In this document: piece by piece, positions 1 to 9,408 of the stretch
How the letters are laid out: each line of letters opens with the position of its first letter
Numbering within the stretch: position 1 is the stretch's first letter
DNA from: an uncultured bacterium
GTDB taxonomy: Bacteria > Fidelibacterota > Marinisomatia > Marinisomatales > Marinisomataceae
Direction: 5' to 3'
Assembly (NCBI GenBank): GCA_905182795.1
Contig: CAJJCZ010000003.1
Location: 45,133 to 109,132 of the forward strand
DNA length: 64,000 bases
Made by a program: the position numbers and the translations under genes
Notes under the pieces: generated by a model
Databases searched by the model: none
The model's input: only the letters and a program-made list of their open reading frames with translations
Told to the model about the DNA's origin: nothing

Positions 1-458
1 TTGCCAATAAAAACTATATTGGGCTTGCAAGTAAGAGTAGGGATGGGAGCCTAATTGTTGATGTAGGAATAAAAATGGGTTATAAGTTTATCAGAGGTTC
101 AAGTGGTAAGGGTGGTAGTGAAGCTTACAAAAATATGGTAAAACTACTGAAGGAGCCCTCGATTCAACTTATTATCACTCCAGATGGTCCAACTGGGCCT
201 GAGCATGTGCCAAAGGCGGGTGCGGTGCGCTTAGCAAGAGAAAGTGGTGTGCCCATTATACCAGTTATTGGTCATGTATCAAAAAGTTGGAAGTTTAAAA
301 ATTGGCATACTTTTTATATTAGCAAACCCTTTAGTAGAACAAAAATGGTTGTTGGAGATCCTCTTTATTTTAATAAAGAACAGTCTGTTGCTGACTGCTT
401 AAGCATTGTTAAAGATTCTCTATTTTTAACAGACAAAAAGGCTTCCTCGGATGCATAA
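1..458 (+). CDS. DUF374 lysophospholipid/lipid A-type acyltransferase, 5' truncated
   Basis: The frame is open from base 3 to the stop at 458 and has no stop upstream of the ATG at 75. The gene therefore starts before the window, and the ORF-track start is internal. Visible residues include 'SRDGSLIVDV', 'GYKFIRGSSGKGG' and 'ITPDGPTGPEHVPKAGA', which match the conserved blocks of the DUF374 family (LpxL/PlsC-like acyltransferases of Gram-negative bacteria). Its 3' end overlaps lpxK by 8 bases, so the two are co-transcribed, which fits a role in lipid A or outer-membrane lipid assembly. The acyl donor and acceptor cannot be read from the sequence. The catalytic HxxxxD block should lie in the missing N-terminal part. 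Confidence 0.8.
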   Translation, partial: ANKNYIGLASKSRDGSLIVDVGIKMGYKFIRGSSGKGGSEAYKNMVKLLKEPSIQLIITPDGPTGPEHVPKAGAVRLARESGVPIIPVIGHVSKSWKFKNWHTFYISKPFSRTKMVVGDPLYFNKEQSVADCLSIVKDSLFLTDKKASSDA

Positions 459-1449
459 TATTATTAAAAAAATTTTATTTTTTTTCCCAATACATTTGAT
501 ATTTATTAAAATAAAAAACTACTTATATGACAACGGTATTATAAGTCCTACCAAAATAAAGGCTAAAGTTATTAGTGTGGGAAATATTTCTTTAGGTGGT
601 GCTGGGAAAACTCCTTTTACTATTGCTTTATCTAATTTTTTAAAGAATAAGAAGGGGTTTGCTGTTGGAGTAGTAACAAGGGGGTATGGAAGAAATAATA
701 GCAATCATAATTTTTTATTCAACAACCATTCTTGGCAAGATTCTGGCGACGAAGCTATGGTTCTAAAAAACAATCTTTCTCCTTCTATACCAGTTTATAT
801 ATCAGGTGATAAAATTTTGGGTGCAAAAGAGCTGTTAAAGCTTGGTTGTGATATTATTATACTAGATGATGCTTTTCAACATCGCAAATTAGATCGAGAT
901 ATTGATGTTGTGCTTTTAAGTCCTGATGAACTAAAAAATAAAAACAAAAGGACTTTCCCGTGGGGTTTGCTAAGGGAGCCATTTTATAATCTAGGGCGAG
1001 CTGATATTATCATTACTACTAAAATGAATTTATATACTGGCCAAATACCTCCAAGCAATAGTCTGCCTCTCAATATTAGCTTTCAAGAAGAACTATTGTC
1101 GTCAGATGATATATCTAAGATAACCGTAAAACAATTGTCAAAATTAAAAAATGTAATGTCCTTGTGTGGCATTGGTAAACCAGAAAGCTTTCAGCGGAGT
1201 TTAAAAAGCCTGGATATCAATGTTGAAAAGCATTTAACCTATTCTGATCATCATAATTTTACTAAAAAAGACATACTCACAATTCTTTCTAATATAGAAG
1301 AATATAATGTATGCTCAATCGTATGTACCGAAAAAGATTGGGTTAAATTGGTAGATTTTAAAGAAGAAATAGGTATTCCAATTTATGCAGTTAAACTTAA
1401 TTACTGCCTAAATAAAGACATTGAAGATGCAGTTTTATGTCTATTATAA
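451..1449 (+). CDS. lpxK: Tetraacyldisaccharide 4'-kinase
   Basis: This inner-membrane kinase adds the 4'-phosphate to tetraacyldisaccharide 1-phosphate to give lipid IVA in lipid A synthesis. The 332-residue protein has a hydrophobic N-terminus (about residues 8-22). It carries the family P-loop 'SVGNISLGGAGKTP' (about 42-55) and the 'DDAFQHRKLDRDIDVVLL' block (about 138-155), both diagnostic of LpxK. Length is normal for the family. It overlaps the upstream DUF374 acyltransferase by 8 bases, so translation is probably coupled. A short hairpin followed by a T run lies just downstream. The gene shows the organism makes lipid A and therefore has an LPS-type outer membrane. Confidence 0.95.
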   Translation: MHNIIKKILFFFPIHLIFIKIKNYLYDNGIISPTKIKAKVISVGNISLGGAGKTPFTIALSNFLKNKKGFAVGVVTRGYGRNNSNHNFLFNNHSWQDSGDEAMVLKNNLSPSIPVYISGDKILGAKELLKLGCDIIILDDAFQHRKLDRDIDVVLLSPDELKNKNKRTFPWGLLREPFYNLGRADIIITTKMNLYTGQIPPSNSLPLNISFQEELLSSDDISKITVKQLSKLKNVMSLCGIGKPESFQRSLKSLDINVEKHLTYSDHHNFTKKDILTILSNIEEYNVCSIVCTEKDWVKLVDFKEEIGIPIYAVKLNYCLNKDIEDAVLCLL

Positions 1450-1461
1450 ATATTTGACATT

Positions 1462-1485
1462 GCTTATGTTATAAGCTAAGTTTTT
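1462..1485 (+). terminator. Weak terminator-like hairpin after lpxK
   Basis: GCTTAT-GTT-ATAAGC forms a perfect 6-base-pair stem with a 3-base loop, and a run of five T follows four bases after the stem. It sits 12 bases past the lpxK stop and before the exbB ribosome-binding site. The stem is AT-rich and short, so termination may be partial. Confidence 0.35.
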
Positions 1486-1513
1486 GGACATTTAACACAT
1501 TAGGAGGATTTAA

Positions 1514-2119
1514 ATGGTAGAATTATTTTTAGAAGGTGGCCCGTTTATGTGGCCAATTTTATTACTTTTATTAGCAGGCCTAGGGTTAGTCGGAGAGCGT
1601 GCATATTCATTAAATCAATCACAAGCCGATTCTGAAGGGTTTATGGACGCATTAAGACAGTCATTAAAGTCTGGTGGATCAAAAAAAGCTTTGGGTGTTT
1701 GTACTAGTCATGATGGACCTGTATCAAATATTTGTTCAGCTGGCTTAAAAAGGGTTGGTAAGGGAAGTGACCGAATAGAAAAAGCGATTGAAAACGCAGG
1801 GTCTCTGGAAATGGCTTTCTTAGAAAAAAATATGGGTTGGTTGACAGCAATTATTGCTATTGCACCGATGATGGGCTTTACAGGAACTGTAGCTGGTATG
1901 ATTTTTGCATTTGACGCTATTGCAGCGGCAAACGATATTTCGCCGGCAGTAGTGGCTGTAGGTATTTCTCAAGCATTGTTAACAACTGCTTTTGGATTAA
2001 TTGTTGCGATGATTATTCAAATCGCTCAAAACTTCTTTTCTTCTATGATTGATGGAATGGTTTTAGATATGGAAGAAAGATCAATTGAGCTAACAGATCT
2101 CTTAAGAGACGCCAAATAA
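1514..2119 (+). CDS. exbB: ExbB/TolQ/MotA-family proton channel protein
   Basis: This is the inner-membrane proton-channel subunit that, with ExbD, drives TonB or Tol systems with the proton motive force. The 201-residue protein has one N-terminal membrane segment (about 12-30) and two C-terminal ones in the conserved block 'APMMGFTGTVAGMIFAFDAI' and after 'ISQALLTTAFGLIVAM', the MotA/TolQ/ExbB signature. A textbook Shine-Dalgarno AGGAGG (1502-1507) lies six bases before the ATG, which fixes the start. It heads a four-gene cluster with two ExbD genes and a TonB gene, so a TonB role is likelier than a Tol-Pal role. The TonB-dependent receptor near 60 kb is a plausible client. Confidence 0.9.
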   Translation: MVELFLEGGPFMWPILLLLLAGLGLVGERAYSLNQSQADSEGFMDALRQSLKSGGSKKALGVCTSHDGPVSNICSAGLKRVGKGSDRIEKAIENAGSLEMAFLEKNMGWLTAIIAIAPMMGFTGTVAGMIFAFDAIAAANDISPAVVAVGISQALLTTAFGLIVAMIIQIAQNFFSSMIDGMVLDMEERSIELTDLLRDAK

Positions 2120-2126
2120 TTTTTAA

Positions 2127-2525
2127 ATGGCTATAAGAGAGAGAAAAGCTAGAACTGGAACTATTCCTGATGGTGGAATGGCAGATATTGCCTTTTTGTT
2201 GTTAATATTCTTCTTAGTAACTACAACTATCGACATGGATAAAGGGTTAGGAATCATTTTACCGGCGGAAGGTCAAGAACTAGAAATCAATAAGAAAAAT
2301 ATTCTTAATTGTTTAATTAGCGCTTCTGGCGCTGTTTTGCTTGGCGGTGAACCTGTAGAGCTAAAAAACTTGAGCCGAAGGGTCCAAGAAAAATTGAGAG
2401 AAAATGACAAACTAATTGTATCTGTAAAGGCTCATGAAAAAGCACAATATGATGTATATATACAAGTCTTAGATCAATTAAAATTAGCAAAAGCTACTCG
2501 TATATCAATAGCGGAGACAGAATGA
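2127..2525 (+). CDS. exbD: ExbD/TolR biopolymer transport protein, first copy
   Basis: The 132-residue protein has a short cytoplasmic N-terminus, one membrane segment containing 'MADIAFLLLIFFLVTTTIDMDKG' (the conserved aspartate of the ExbD/TolR proton pathway is in 'MADIAF') and a periplasmic C-terminal domain. It follows exbB after 7 bases and overlaps the second exbD by 4 bases (ATGA junction). It should act with ExbB to couple proton flow to TonB movement. The two adjacent ExbD proteins differ in sequence, so they are diverged paralogues rather than a recent duplication. Confidence 0.9.
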   Translation: MAIRERKARTGTIPDGGMADIAFLLLIFFLVTTTIDMDKGLGIILPAEGQELEINKKNILNCLISASGAVLLGGEPVELKNLSRRVQEKLRENDKLIVSVKAHEKAQYDVYIQVLDQLKLAKATRISIAETE

Positions 2526-2935
2526 AATTTAGAAGAAAGTCTGGCGTAGAATCAAAAATATCAACCTCCTCAATGCCTGATATTATATTTATGCTTCTTA
2601 TCTTTTTTATGGTTACAACCGTATTAAGAGAATATTCAGGTCTTCCAGTTTCTTTGCCTAAGGCAGAGCGTATTGAAAAACTAGAGTCTAAAAGACACAC
2701 ATCAGACATATGGGTATCTAAAGATGGATTAATATCTATCGAAGATAAATTATTTAGCAATGACGACGTACGTCACGTAATGTATGAAAAAAGAGCTTCG
2801 GACCCACAACTAACAGTCTCATTGAAGGCCGATCAAGCTGCAAGAATGGAAATTATTTCTGGAATACACAATGAGTTAAGAAAAGCTGATGCTCTTAAAT
2901 TAAATTATTCTACTAAAGTAAAGGCACCTAATTAA
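2522..2935 (+). CDS. ExbD/TolR biopolymer transport protein, second copy
   Basis: The 137-residue second ExbD has the same architecture as its neighbour, with 'SSMPDIIFMLLIFFMVTTVL' as membrane segment and conserved aspartate. It overlaps the first exbD by 4 bases, and its stop codon shares a base with the tonB start (2935). Paired exbD genes next to exbB and tonB are common in the Bacteroidetes/FCB lineage. In known systems ExbD works as a dimer, so a heterodimer is possible but cannot be decided from sequence. Confidence 0.88.
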   Translation: MKFRRKSGVESKISTSSMPDIIFMLLIFFMVTTVLREYSGLPVSLPKAERIEKLESKRHTSDIWVSKDGLISIEDKLFSNDDVRHVMYEKRASDPQLTVSLKADQAARMEIISGIHNELRKADALKLNYSTKVKAPN

Positions 2936-3633
2936 TGGATTTTGATACTATAAAAAAATTCTTTTCAAAAATTAGCCCTGTGTCCTCAGCTGTTAATTTC
3001 TTATTAACTCGCGCAAAACTCTCTGAATACACCTTAAAACAAAAATATTCTACTGTATTAAGAATTGGTGGTTTGTTTGGCTGTATTTTAACATTATTAA
3101 GTTTTTATAGCTTACAACGCTTTGAAAATGATATCGAAATTGAAACAGAAGGTCAAATTATTATTGAGAATATTGAAATACCGGAGACGCAACAATTTGA
3201 AACGCCTCCACCGCCTGCTAGGCCCTCTATCCCTGTAGAATCAGAAGATGACGATCTTGCAGATGACCTAACAATTGAGGAAACAGATTTAGATAATTTT
3301 GATGCGTGGGATGCACCACCTCCACCTCCATCTGGTCCACAAGTAAAATTTATTCCATATGATAAGGCTCCTGTCCCATTGATGCCCATTAGGCCAGTAT
3401 ACCCAGACATTGCACAAGAAGCGGGTATTGAAGGTCAGGTAATTGTTCAGTGCTTTATTGATAAAAAAGGGAAAGTAACAGAAACAATTATTCTTAAGGG
3501 TATCCCAAATACGGGCTTAAATGAGTCGGCTGTTGCAGCTCTTAGAAAAACACGATTTAGACCAGCTAAACAACGTGAGACTAAGGTCGGTGTGTGGATT
3601 ACCATCCCAATTAATTTTACTCTACAAAACTAA
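2935..3633 (+). CDS. tonB: TonB-family energy transducer
   Basis: TonB spans the periplasm and transmits ExbB/ExbD energy to outer-membrane receptors. The 232-residue protein has a cytoplasmic N-terminus of about 40 residues (longer than in E. coli), one membrane helix (about 43-62), proline-rich stretches ('ETPPPPARPSIPVE', 'DAPPPPPSGPQ') separated by an acidic segment, and a C-terminal TonB domain. That domain includes 'YPDIAQEAGIEGQVIVQCFI' and 'ALRKTRFRPAKQ', typical of FCB-type TonB. It is the last gene of the exb cluster. It is convergent with the next gene, and the stop codons overlap within 3630-3633, leaving no space for a terminator. Confidence 0.92.
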   Translation: MDFDTIKKFFSKISPVSSAVNFLLTRAKLSEYTLKQKYSTVLRIGGLFGCILTLLSFYSLQRFENDIEIETEGQIIIENIEIPETQQFETPPPPARPSIPVESEDDDLADDLTIEETDLDNFDAWDAPPPPPSGPQVKFIPYDKAPVPLMPIRPVYPDIAQEAGIEGQVIVQCFIDKKGKVTETIILKGIPNTGLNESAVAALRKTRFRPAKQRETKVGVWITIPINFTLQN

Positions 3634-4292
3634 TCTAAAACAGAAAGTTTATTTAGGGTAGTGTCTCCAAAACCTATTTCAATTTTATCGCCAACCTTTA
3701 AAGGGCCAACCCCTTCCGGAGTACCGGTAAATATTAAATCTCCCTCGATAAGAGGAATTTTATTCGATAAAAAATGAATTTGTTCCGCAAAAGAAAATAT
3801 CATCTGTTTTGAGTTCCCCTTCTGCTTTTTTCTATCATTAAGGTTTAGCCAAAAATCTTCTTCAATTGTCTGCTCTGTAAAGTCTGAAACAACCGCAGAT
3901 CCTAAAAAAGATTTTGATAGAAGCCAGGGCAGCTTATCGTTCTTTAGCTGAGTTTGGTAGTTTCGCTTAGTTAAATCAATTCCTATGGTATATCCACTTA
4001 CAAAAGACATGGAATCTTGAATTGAAGTACTTGTGCCATTTTTCCCAATTAACAATACAACTTCTACTTCATATTGAATTTCTTCATTTTCAGATAAATA
4101 AATTCTATTTGTTGTATTTAATGCTGGAAGTGATTTTTGAAAAAAGAAGGGTTCTTTTGGTGTAGTATTCTTTAATTCTTTAATGTGTGCACTATAGTTA
4201 CGCCCAATACAATAAATATTTCTTACTAAAACTTCATCCCCATTCTTTTTTTTAATATGATATTTTTTCAAAATTAGCCTATTTTTTTTCAA
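3630..4292 (-). CDS. Fumarylacetoacetate hydrolase-family protein (acylpyruvase-like)
   Basis: The 220-residue single-domain FAH-family protein carries '[17 protein letters not shown]' near the N-terminus, the metal-binding '[13 protein letters not shown]' and the C-terminal '[19 protein letters not shown]'. Single-domain members include acylpyruvases, oxaloacetate decarboxylases/tautomerases and isomerases of aromatic-acid pathways. It overlaps the end of sdhB by 14 bases and so belongs to the succinate dehydrogenase operon. FAHD1-type members decarboxylate oxaloacetate, and oxaloacetate inhibits succinate dehydrogenase. A protective role is therefore an attractive inference, but it is not shown by the sequence. 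Confidence 0.85.
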   Translation of the reverse strand: MKKNRLILKKYHIKKKNGDEVLVRNIYCIGRNYSAHIKELKNTTPKEPFFFQKSLPALNTTNRIYLSENEEIQYEVEVVLLIGKNGTSTSIQDSMSFVSGYTIGIDLTKRNYQTQLKNDKLPWLLSKSFLGSAVVSDFTEQTIEEDFWLNLNDRKKQKGNSKQMIFSFAEQIHFLSNKIPLIEGDLIFTGTPEGVGPLKVGDKIEIGFGDTTLNKLSVLD

Positions 4293-5037
4293 AAAGATTA
4301 GAGGCCTGCGCCTTGATAAACTCTCTGTTTAATCGAGCGATGTTGGTCTGTCCAATTTCTTTTGGGCATTCCGCAGAACATGCCCCTGTGTTTGTACAGG
4401 CTCCAAACCCTTCTGCGTCCATAGTTGCAACCATCTTATTAACTCTTTCTTTTTTTTCTTTTTCTCCTTGAGGCAATAATGCTAAATGGGATACTTTTGC
4501 CGAAGTAAACAACATGGCTGAAGAATTTTTACAGGCTGCCACACAAGCGCCACAACCAATACATGCTGCAGAAAGAAATGCTTCGTCGGCATTGCTTTTG
4601 TCAATTGGGATTTGATTAGCTTCACCCGCTTCACCAGTATTCACGGATACAAATCCAGCAGATGAAATAATACGGTCAAAAGACTGTCTATCTACCGACA
4701 AGTCTTTAATCACGCCAAATGATTTGGCTCTAAAAGGTTCTAATAAAATATCATCTTCATCATTAAACGATCTCATATGTAACTGACAAACAGTGGTAGC
4801 TTTCTGGGGGCCGTGGGGTCGTCCATTAATCATAAAACCGCATGAACCACATATTCCCTCTCTACAGTCGTGGTCAAAAGCAACTGGGTCTTGTTGTTCT
4901 TTAATTAGCTTGTTGTTTAAAATATCTAACATTTCTAAAAAAGAAATATTCGGATCAACGTTTTCAAGTCGATATTTGTGAAGCTTTCCTTCGGTCTTAT
5001 TAGATTTTTGTCTCCAAATTTTTAAATTAATATTCAT
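4279..5037 (-). CDS. sdhB: Succinate dehydrogenase/fumarate reductase iron-sulfur subunit
   Basis: The 252-residue electron-transfer subunit of complex II contains ligands for all three clusters: 2Fe-2S in '[19 protein letters not shown]' plus the downstream 'VCQLHM' cysteine, 4Fe-4S in '[13 protein letters not shown]', and 3Fe-4S in '[15 protein letters not shown]'. The form of the second half resembles the Bacteroidetes-type SdhB/FrdB. It abuts sdhA (shared base at 5037) and lies third in the order sdhC-sdhA-sdhB. The reaction direction (succinate oxidation or fumarate reduction) cannot be told from sequence alone. Confidence 0.95.
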   Translation of the reverse strand: MNINLKIWRQKSNKTEGKLHKYRLENVDPNISFLEMLDILNNKLIKEQQDPVAFDHDCREGICGSCGFMINGRPHGPQKATTVCQLHMRSFNDEDDILLEPFRAKSFGVIKDLSVDRQSFDRIISSAGFVSVNTGEAGEANQIPIDKSNADEAFLSAACIGCGACVAACKNSSAMLFTSAKVSHLALLPQGEKEKKERVNKMVATMDAEGFGACTNTGACSAECPKEIGQTNIARLNREFIKAQASNLFEKK

Positions 5038-6959
5038 TACTTATAGCTTCTTGTCTTTAGTTTGACATTATTATACTTTAAATCTTCTTTAAACAGGTGG
5101 GGCTTACCGTCTTTATTATATCCCCAAGCAGCAACATATTTAAAATCCGTATCATTTCTTTCGGCTTCGTTTTCTTTTGTTTGGTATTCTTCTCTAAAAT
5201 GTCCACCGCAAGATTCGTTTCTGTCTAAAGCGTCATATGCCATTAATTCTGCTAACTCTATAAAATCTTTTAATCTTAGCGCTTTTTCTAGTTCTTGATT
5301 CATGTCTTTGTCGCTGCCCGGTATAGAAACATTTTTCCAAAATTTTTCTTTTATTTTTGGTATAGAACTGATTGCATTTTCTAAACCCTCTTTGTTTCGT
5401 GCCATCCCCACCTTATCCCAAACAATCTTACCAAGCTCTCTATGAACTTCATCCACAACCAACTCTCCCTTGATAGACATAATCTGTTCAATGTCTTTTT
5501 CTGTTTCTTTAACTGCGTCCAAAAATTCTTTTTGTTCGGTTTTGTTTGAAAAATTAGGTTTTTCTTTGGCTAAATAATCCATTACTGTGTGGGGAGAAAT
5601 AAAATAGCCGTCTGCTAGTCCTTGCATTAGGGCGCTGGCGCCCAAGCGGTTAGCTCCATGATCTGAAAAATTACTTTCCCCAATAGAAAAAAGTCCAGGA
5701 ATGGTTGTCATTAAATTATAATCAACCCACAAACCTCCCATTGTATAATGAACAGCTGGATATATTTTCATCGGGGTTTTGTAGGGATTTTCATCTGTGA
5801 TATTCTGATACATGTCAAATAAATTTCCATACTTTTCCTTAATATAGTCTTTGCCTTTTTCTTGTATTGCTTTTTTGAAGTCAAGATAAACAGCAATACC
5901 TGTATTGCCAACACCCTGACCATTATCACAAACTTCTTTTGCTCTCCTACTAGCTACGTCCCTAGGAACAAGGTTCCCAAAGGCTGGGTAAATTCTTTCT
6001 AAATAATAGTCTCTTTCTTCTTCTGGAATATCAGACGCTTTTCTTGTGTCGTTCTTTTTCTTGGGCACCCATACTCGACCATCGTTTCGCAAGCTTTCGC
6101 TCATCAAAGTTAACTTAGACTGAAAATCATTTTTTACCGGAATACAGGTTGGGTGGATTTGAGTAAAACTTGGGTTTGCAAACAAGGCGCCTTTTTTATG
6201 CGCTCTCCAATTTGCAGTAACATTACTGGCCATTGCATTGGTAGATAGGTAGTAAACATTAGAATATCCTCCTGTAGCTAAAATTACTACATCAGCAGAG
6301 TGCGCTTCAATTTTTCCATCTAATAAATTTCTTGTTATAACGCCTTTGGCTTTTCCGTCTACAGTCACAATGTCTAACATATCATGTCTTGGGTAAAACT
6401 TAACTTTTTTCGCATTTGTTTGTCTACTTAAAGCAGAATATGCCCCCAAAAGCAGTTGTTGGCCAGTTTGACCCCTAGCATAGAAAGTACGAGAAACTTG
6501 AACGCCGCCAAATGATCGATTATCTAACAACCCCCCATATTCTCTTGCAAAAGGAACTCCTTGCGCAACACATTGATCAATAATGTTTGCACTTAATTCT
6601 GCTAAGCGATATACATTGTCTTCTCTGGACCTAAAGTCCCCTCCTTTAATAGTGTCATAAAAGAGTCTCATAACACTGTCGCCATCTTTTTTATAGTTTT
6701 TTGCTGCATTAATACCGCCTTGGGCAGCAATGCTGTGTGCTCTCCTAGGAGATTCATGATAAGAAAAAGCATGTATATTAAATCCTTTTTCTGCTAGCGT
6801 GGCCGCGGCAGAAGCCCCAGCTAATCCTGTACCAATAATAATAACCTTATATTTATTTGCTTCTTCTGGACTCAGGTGGTTGAGTGTTTTTTTATAGTCT
6901 TCCCACTTAGTGTGAAGGTCTCCGTTGGGGGATTTGGCATTAAGTATAAAGTCTTTCAT
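5037..6959 (-). CDS. sdhA: Succinate dehydrogenase/fumarate reductase flavoprotein subunit
   Basis: The start is set at the ATG ending at 6959 (protein '[13 protein letters not shown]...', 640 residues), not at the ORF-track start at 7031. The extra 24 residues lie inside sdhC, whereas 6959 is two bases after the sdhC stop. It binds FAD through '[19 protein letters not shown]'. The '[18 protein letters not shown]' block carries the histidine that links FAD covalently in this family. Active-site stretches such as '[17 protein letters not shown]' are present. It catalyses succinate/fumarate interconversion on the cytoplasmic face. Length and sequence style match the Bacteroidetes/epsilon-type enzyme rather than the E. 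coli SdhA. Confidence 0.95.
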   Translation of the reverse strand: MKDFILNAKSPNGDLHTKWEDYKKTLNHLSPEEANKYKVIIIGTGLAGASAAATLAEKGFNIHAFSYHESPRRAHSIAAQGGINAAKNYKKDGDSVMRLFYDTIKGGDFRSREDNVYRLAELSANIIDQCVAQGVPFAREYGGLLDNRSFGGVQVSRTFYARGQTGQQLLLGAYSALSRQTNAKKVKFYPRHDMLDIVTVDGKAKGVITRNLLDGKIEAHSADVVILATGGYSNVYYLSTNAMASNVTANWRAHKKGALFANPSFTQIHPTCIPVKNDFQSKLTLMSESLRNDGRVWVPKKKNDTRKASDIPEEERDYYLERIYPAFGNLVPRDVASRRAKEVCDNGQGVGNTGIAVYLDFKKAIQEKGKDYIKEKYGNLFDMYQNITDENPYKTPMKIYPAVHYTMGGLWVDYNLMTTIPGLFSIGESNFSDHGANRLGASALMQGLADGYFISPHTVMDYLAKEKPNFSNKTEQKEFLDAVKETEKDIEQIMSIKGELVVDEVHRELGKIVWDKVGMARNKEGLENAISSIPKIKEKFWKNVSIPGSDKDMNQELEKALRLKDFIELAELMAYDALDRNESCGGHFREEYQTKENEAERNDTDFKYVAAWGYNKDGKPHLFKEDLKYNNVKLKTRSYK

Positions 6960-6961
6960 GG

Positions 6962-7621
6962 CTATATAATCCTTACAAGAAACCCAAACCATACCGGGAT
7001 AGAAATAAATCCAAGAGGAATCCAAAACCAAAATATAACAGATAAATTATTGTATATCTTTTCATATTCCGTTCCAACAATACCGAGGGTTTGACCAGCA
7101 GAAGAAAATCCATGCTTAAGATGGTAGCCAAGTAAGGCAATAGCAATAATATAAAAAACTGAAAAAAATGGGTTTGCAAAACCTACTTCATCGCCCAACA
7201 CAACCTCGTAATAACTCATTCCCTGAAGATCGTAATTAAACTTATACCAAAAGGTGGCCCAGTGGGTTGCTAAAAAAATAAAAATAACGCTGCCTGTAAA
7301 GGCTGCATATCGCGCAGAAGATGGAGTATTTTCTTTGCTGTATGATTCTGTTTTTTCTTTTGCTTTTCTATTTTCCCACCACAATAATATACCGTTATAT
7401 GCGTGACTCAATACAAAGGCTAGTAAAAAAAACTCTGCGATTCTTATTAAGAAGCCCAACTTATGAAGCTTTTCAACATATCCGTTAAACGCTGCCTCAC
7501 CTACAAAAAGAAATAAATTTCCGAGTAGGTGGAATGCCATAAAGAAGGATAGCAATAATCCTGTTATTGCCATTAAAATTTTTCTTCCAATTGAAGATGT
7601 TAATATTTGAAATATAGACAT
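6962..7621 (-). CDS. sdhC: Succinate dehydrogenase cytochrome b558 membrane anchor
   Basis: The single membrane anchor is expected to carry b-type haem and the quinone site. The ATG at 7621 gives 219 residues starting '[20 protein letters not shown]'. The longer track start at 7678 adds a 19-residue hydrophilic stretch and leaves only 7 bases to the divergent gene, so I prefer 7621. About five membrane helices are visible with histidines inside them ('[10 protein letters not shown]', 'FVLSHAYNG', '[10 protein letters not shown]', 'LGYHLKHGF'), as in the di-haem B-type anchor. No sdhD follows, consistent with the one-anchor complex of Bacteroidetes and Bacillus. It heads the sdhC-sdhA-sdhB-FAH operon. 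Confidence 0.92.
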   Translation of the reverse strand: MSIFQILTSSIGRKILMAITGLLLSFFMAFHLLGNLFLFVGEAAFNGYVEKLHKLGFLIRIAEFFLLAFVLSHAYNGILLWWENRKAKEKTESYSKENTPSSARYAAFTGSVIFIFLATHWATFWYKFNYDLQGMSYYEVVLGDEVGFANPFFSVFYIIAIALLGYHLKHGFSSAGQTLGIVGTEYEKIYNNLSVIFWFWIPLGFISIPVWFGFLVRII

Positions 7622-7685
7622 AAATTTACTTGGTCCTGAAGTCAATGTTATAACCCGTTTTGATAAAGGTAAAGACAAAAAAAAT

Positions 7686-9071
7686 ATGGTAAAAAAAAAT
7701 AAAGTTGCTGGCGGACATCATAATACTGTTGATTCTGCATATAATATTTTAAAAGCAGGTGGAAATGCGTTTGATGCTGCAATAGCGGGAGTTTTTTCTT
7801 CGATGTCCTGTGAATATTTATACACTGGGGCTGCAAGCGGAGGGGCGATGTTGGTGAAAAAAAACGATTCTCCTCCTAAAATAATAGACTTCTTTGTTGA
7901 GACGCCTGCAATTGATTCTTTAAAAGTTAAAGACTTCAAAACAATCCATGCTGACTTTGGAGACACAAAACAAGAGTTCAATATTGGTGTTGGCTCTGTT
8001 GGTATTCCCGGAACTTTACCGGGATTAATTGAAATACATAAAAATTATGGGACTCTGCCTTTCTCTGTTTTGGTTGAGCAGGCAATTGATTTAGCAAAAA
8101 ACGGTTGTTTAATATCTGAAAATCAAGAATATCTGTCTAAGGTATTATATCCGGTTATATCAAGCTCTGCAAAACTTGAGTCTCTTTTTACCAAACAAAA
8201 TTCTTTACTCAAACAGGGGGATTCTTTTTTTAATAAAGATTTTGGGTCATTTTTAGAGCAGTTTCTTTATGAGGATGCAAATACGTTTTATAAAAATGAG
8301 GTTTGCCCTCTTTTCTATAGGGCCCTTAAGGTTGGTGGGATTATCAGCTTAGAAGACTTACAAGAATATACTCCCAAAAAAAGAGTTCCTCTCAAAACGA
8401 ATTATCGCAATCATGATATTTTTATGAATCCTTCCCCCTCTACTGGGGGAGGGTTAATTAATAGAGGATTAGCCGAGCTTAAAGGGTTTGATAGGGTCTC
8501 TAAAGAAAACGTGGAGCATGCCTTATATAAAATAAAAAGTATGAAAGAGGAAGATATGGTTGGTTCTACCACACACCTTAGCGTCGTTGATAAAGAAAAT
8601 AATGTAGCTTCAGTTACTACAACAAACGGAGTTGGAGCTGGGTTTATAATCCCCGGAACGGGTATAATGCCAAACAATATGTTGGGAGAAAAACATTTAA
8701 ATATCCACGGTTTTCATAATTGGAAAACTAAACAAAGAATACCAAGCAATATTTGTCCGACGTTAATTATTGACAATAAAAATGGTCTAACTACTTTGGG
8801 TTCTGCTGGAAGTAGCAGGATTATTTCTGCAACCATGTCTGTAATAGCCGATCTAATCAATAATGGAGTTTCGTTGAGTGAGGCTGTTTCTAATCCAAGG
8901 ATTCATCTTGAAGGAAATATTCTACATTGTGAGCCAGACGTTGTTCATCCAAAATATAAAACAAAAGATGTGGTTATTTGGGAAGAAAAAAGCATGTACT
9001 TTGGTGGCGTTAATGCCTGTAGTCTATCAAGCTCTGTTGCCGACGAGCGCAGAAGTGGGGCTTCAATTTAA
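7686..9071 (+). CDS. Gamma-glutamyltransferase-family (Ntn) hydrolase
   Basis: The 461-residue gamma-glutamyltranspeptidase-fold protein starts within the family N-terminal block ('AYNILKAGGNAFDAAIAG'). The autoprocessing site 'STTHLSVVDKENN' has Thr295 as expected nucleophile and new N-terminus of the small subunit. The glycine/serine block 'LGSAGSSRII' and the ending 'ADERRSGAS' are also present. It is shorter than periplasmic GGTs (about 560-580) and has no signal peptide, so it is probably cytoplasmic and may act on another gamma-glutamyl or amide substrate. It diverges from sdhC across 64 bases. Its stop lies one base from the stop of the convergent gene. Confidence 0.85.
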   Translation: MVKKNKVAGGHHNTVDSAYNILKAGGNAFDAAIAGVFSSMSCEYLYTGAASGGAMLVKKNDSPPKIIDFFVETPAIDSLKVKDFKTIHADFGDTKQEFNIGVGSVGIPGTLPGLIEIHKNYGTLPFSVLVEQAIDLAKNGCLISENQEYLSKVLYPVISSSAKLESLFTKQNSLLKQGDSFFNKDFGSFLEQFLYEDANTFYKNEVCPLFYRALKVGGIISLEDLQEYTPKKRVPLKTNYRNHDIFMNPSPSTGGGLINRGLAELKGFDRVSKENVEHALYKIKSMKEEDMVGSTTHLSVVDKENNVASVTTTNGVGAGFIIPGTGIMPNNMLGEKHLNIHGFHNWKTKQRIPSNICPTLIIDNKNGLTTLGSAGSSRIISATMSVIADLINNGVSLSEAVSNPRIHLEGNILHCEPDVVHPKYKTKDVVIWEEKSMYFGGVNACSLSSSVADERRSGASI

Positions 9072-9072
9072 G

Positions 9073-9408
9073 TCAACGATATTTTTGTAAATAAACCCAA
9101 AAAGACCCTAGTAATAACCCAACTCCTTCTCTTTGATATTCTAATAGACCTGTCATCATATTGTCTGCCTGATAATAAAAAGACGTATCTAAAATCCCTA
9201 AAAAAATTAAGACCCCCACAATAAAAAGTGTTGTAGAGAAAAAATTTTGAATCTTTAAAGACAGTATCTTTTTGGGTATAATGGAAATTATTGCTATCAT
9301 CAAATAAGTGGGGACCCAAATAAACCAATCTGGATCATTAATATTTAGTAGTCCAAAAATAAAAAATATGGTAGCCCCTAACCAAGTCATACTTAGTGGG
9401 ACAACCAA
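9073..9408 (-). CDS. Small membrane protein, TMEM220-like
   Basis: The 111-residue protein has about four hydrophobic segments. The pattern 'NINDPDWFIWVPTYLMIAI' near the first loop and 'EYQREGVGLLLGSFWVYLQ' at the C-terminus resemble the conserved ends of the TMEM220 family, whose function is unknown. The track start at 9408 overlaps the C26 hydrolase by 16 bases. A second methionine at 9390 would avoid the overlap and is equally possible. It is probably co-transcribed with the upstream hydrolase. The family call rests on remembered motifs only. Confidence 0.55.
   Translation of the reverse strand: MVVPLSMTWLGATIFFIFGLLNINDPDWFIWVPTYLMIAIISIIPKKILSLKIQNFFSTTLFIVGVLIFLGILDTSFYYQADNMMTGLLEYQREGVGLLLGSFWVYLQKYR

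Noticed and set aside
1454-1482. TTGACA followed by TATAAG as an exbB promoter
   Set aside because: The spacing between the hexamers is about 10 bases, too short for a sigma-70 promoter. The region is better explained by the hairpin after lpxK.
8878-9090. Second ORF at the end of the gamma-glutamyltransferase gene as a sign of a frameshift
   Set aside because: The main frame already ends in the normal family C-terminal block (ADERRSGAS), so no frameshift is needed.
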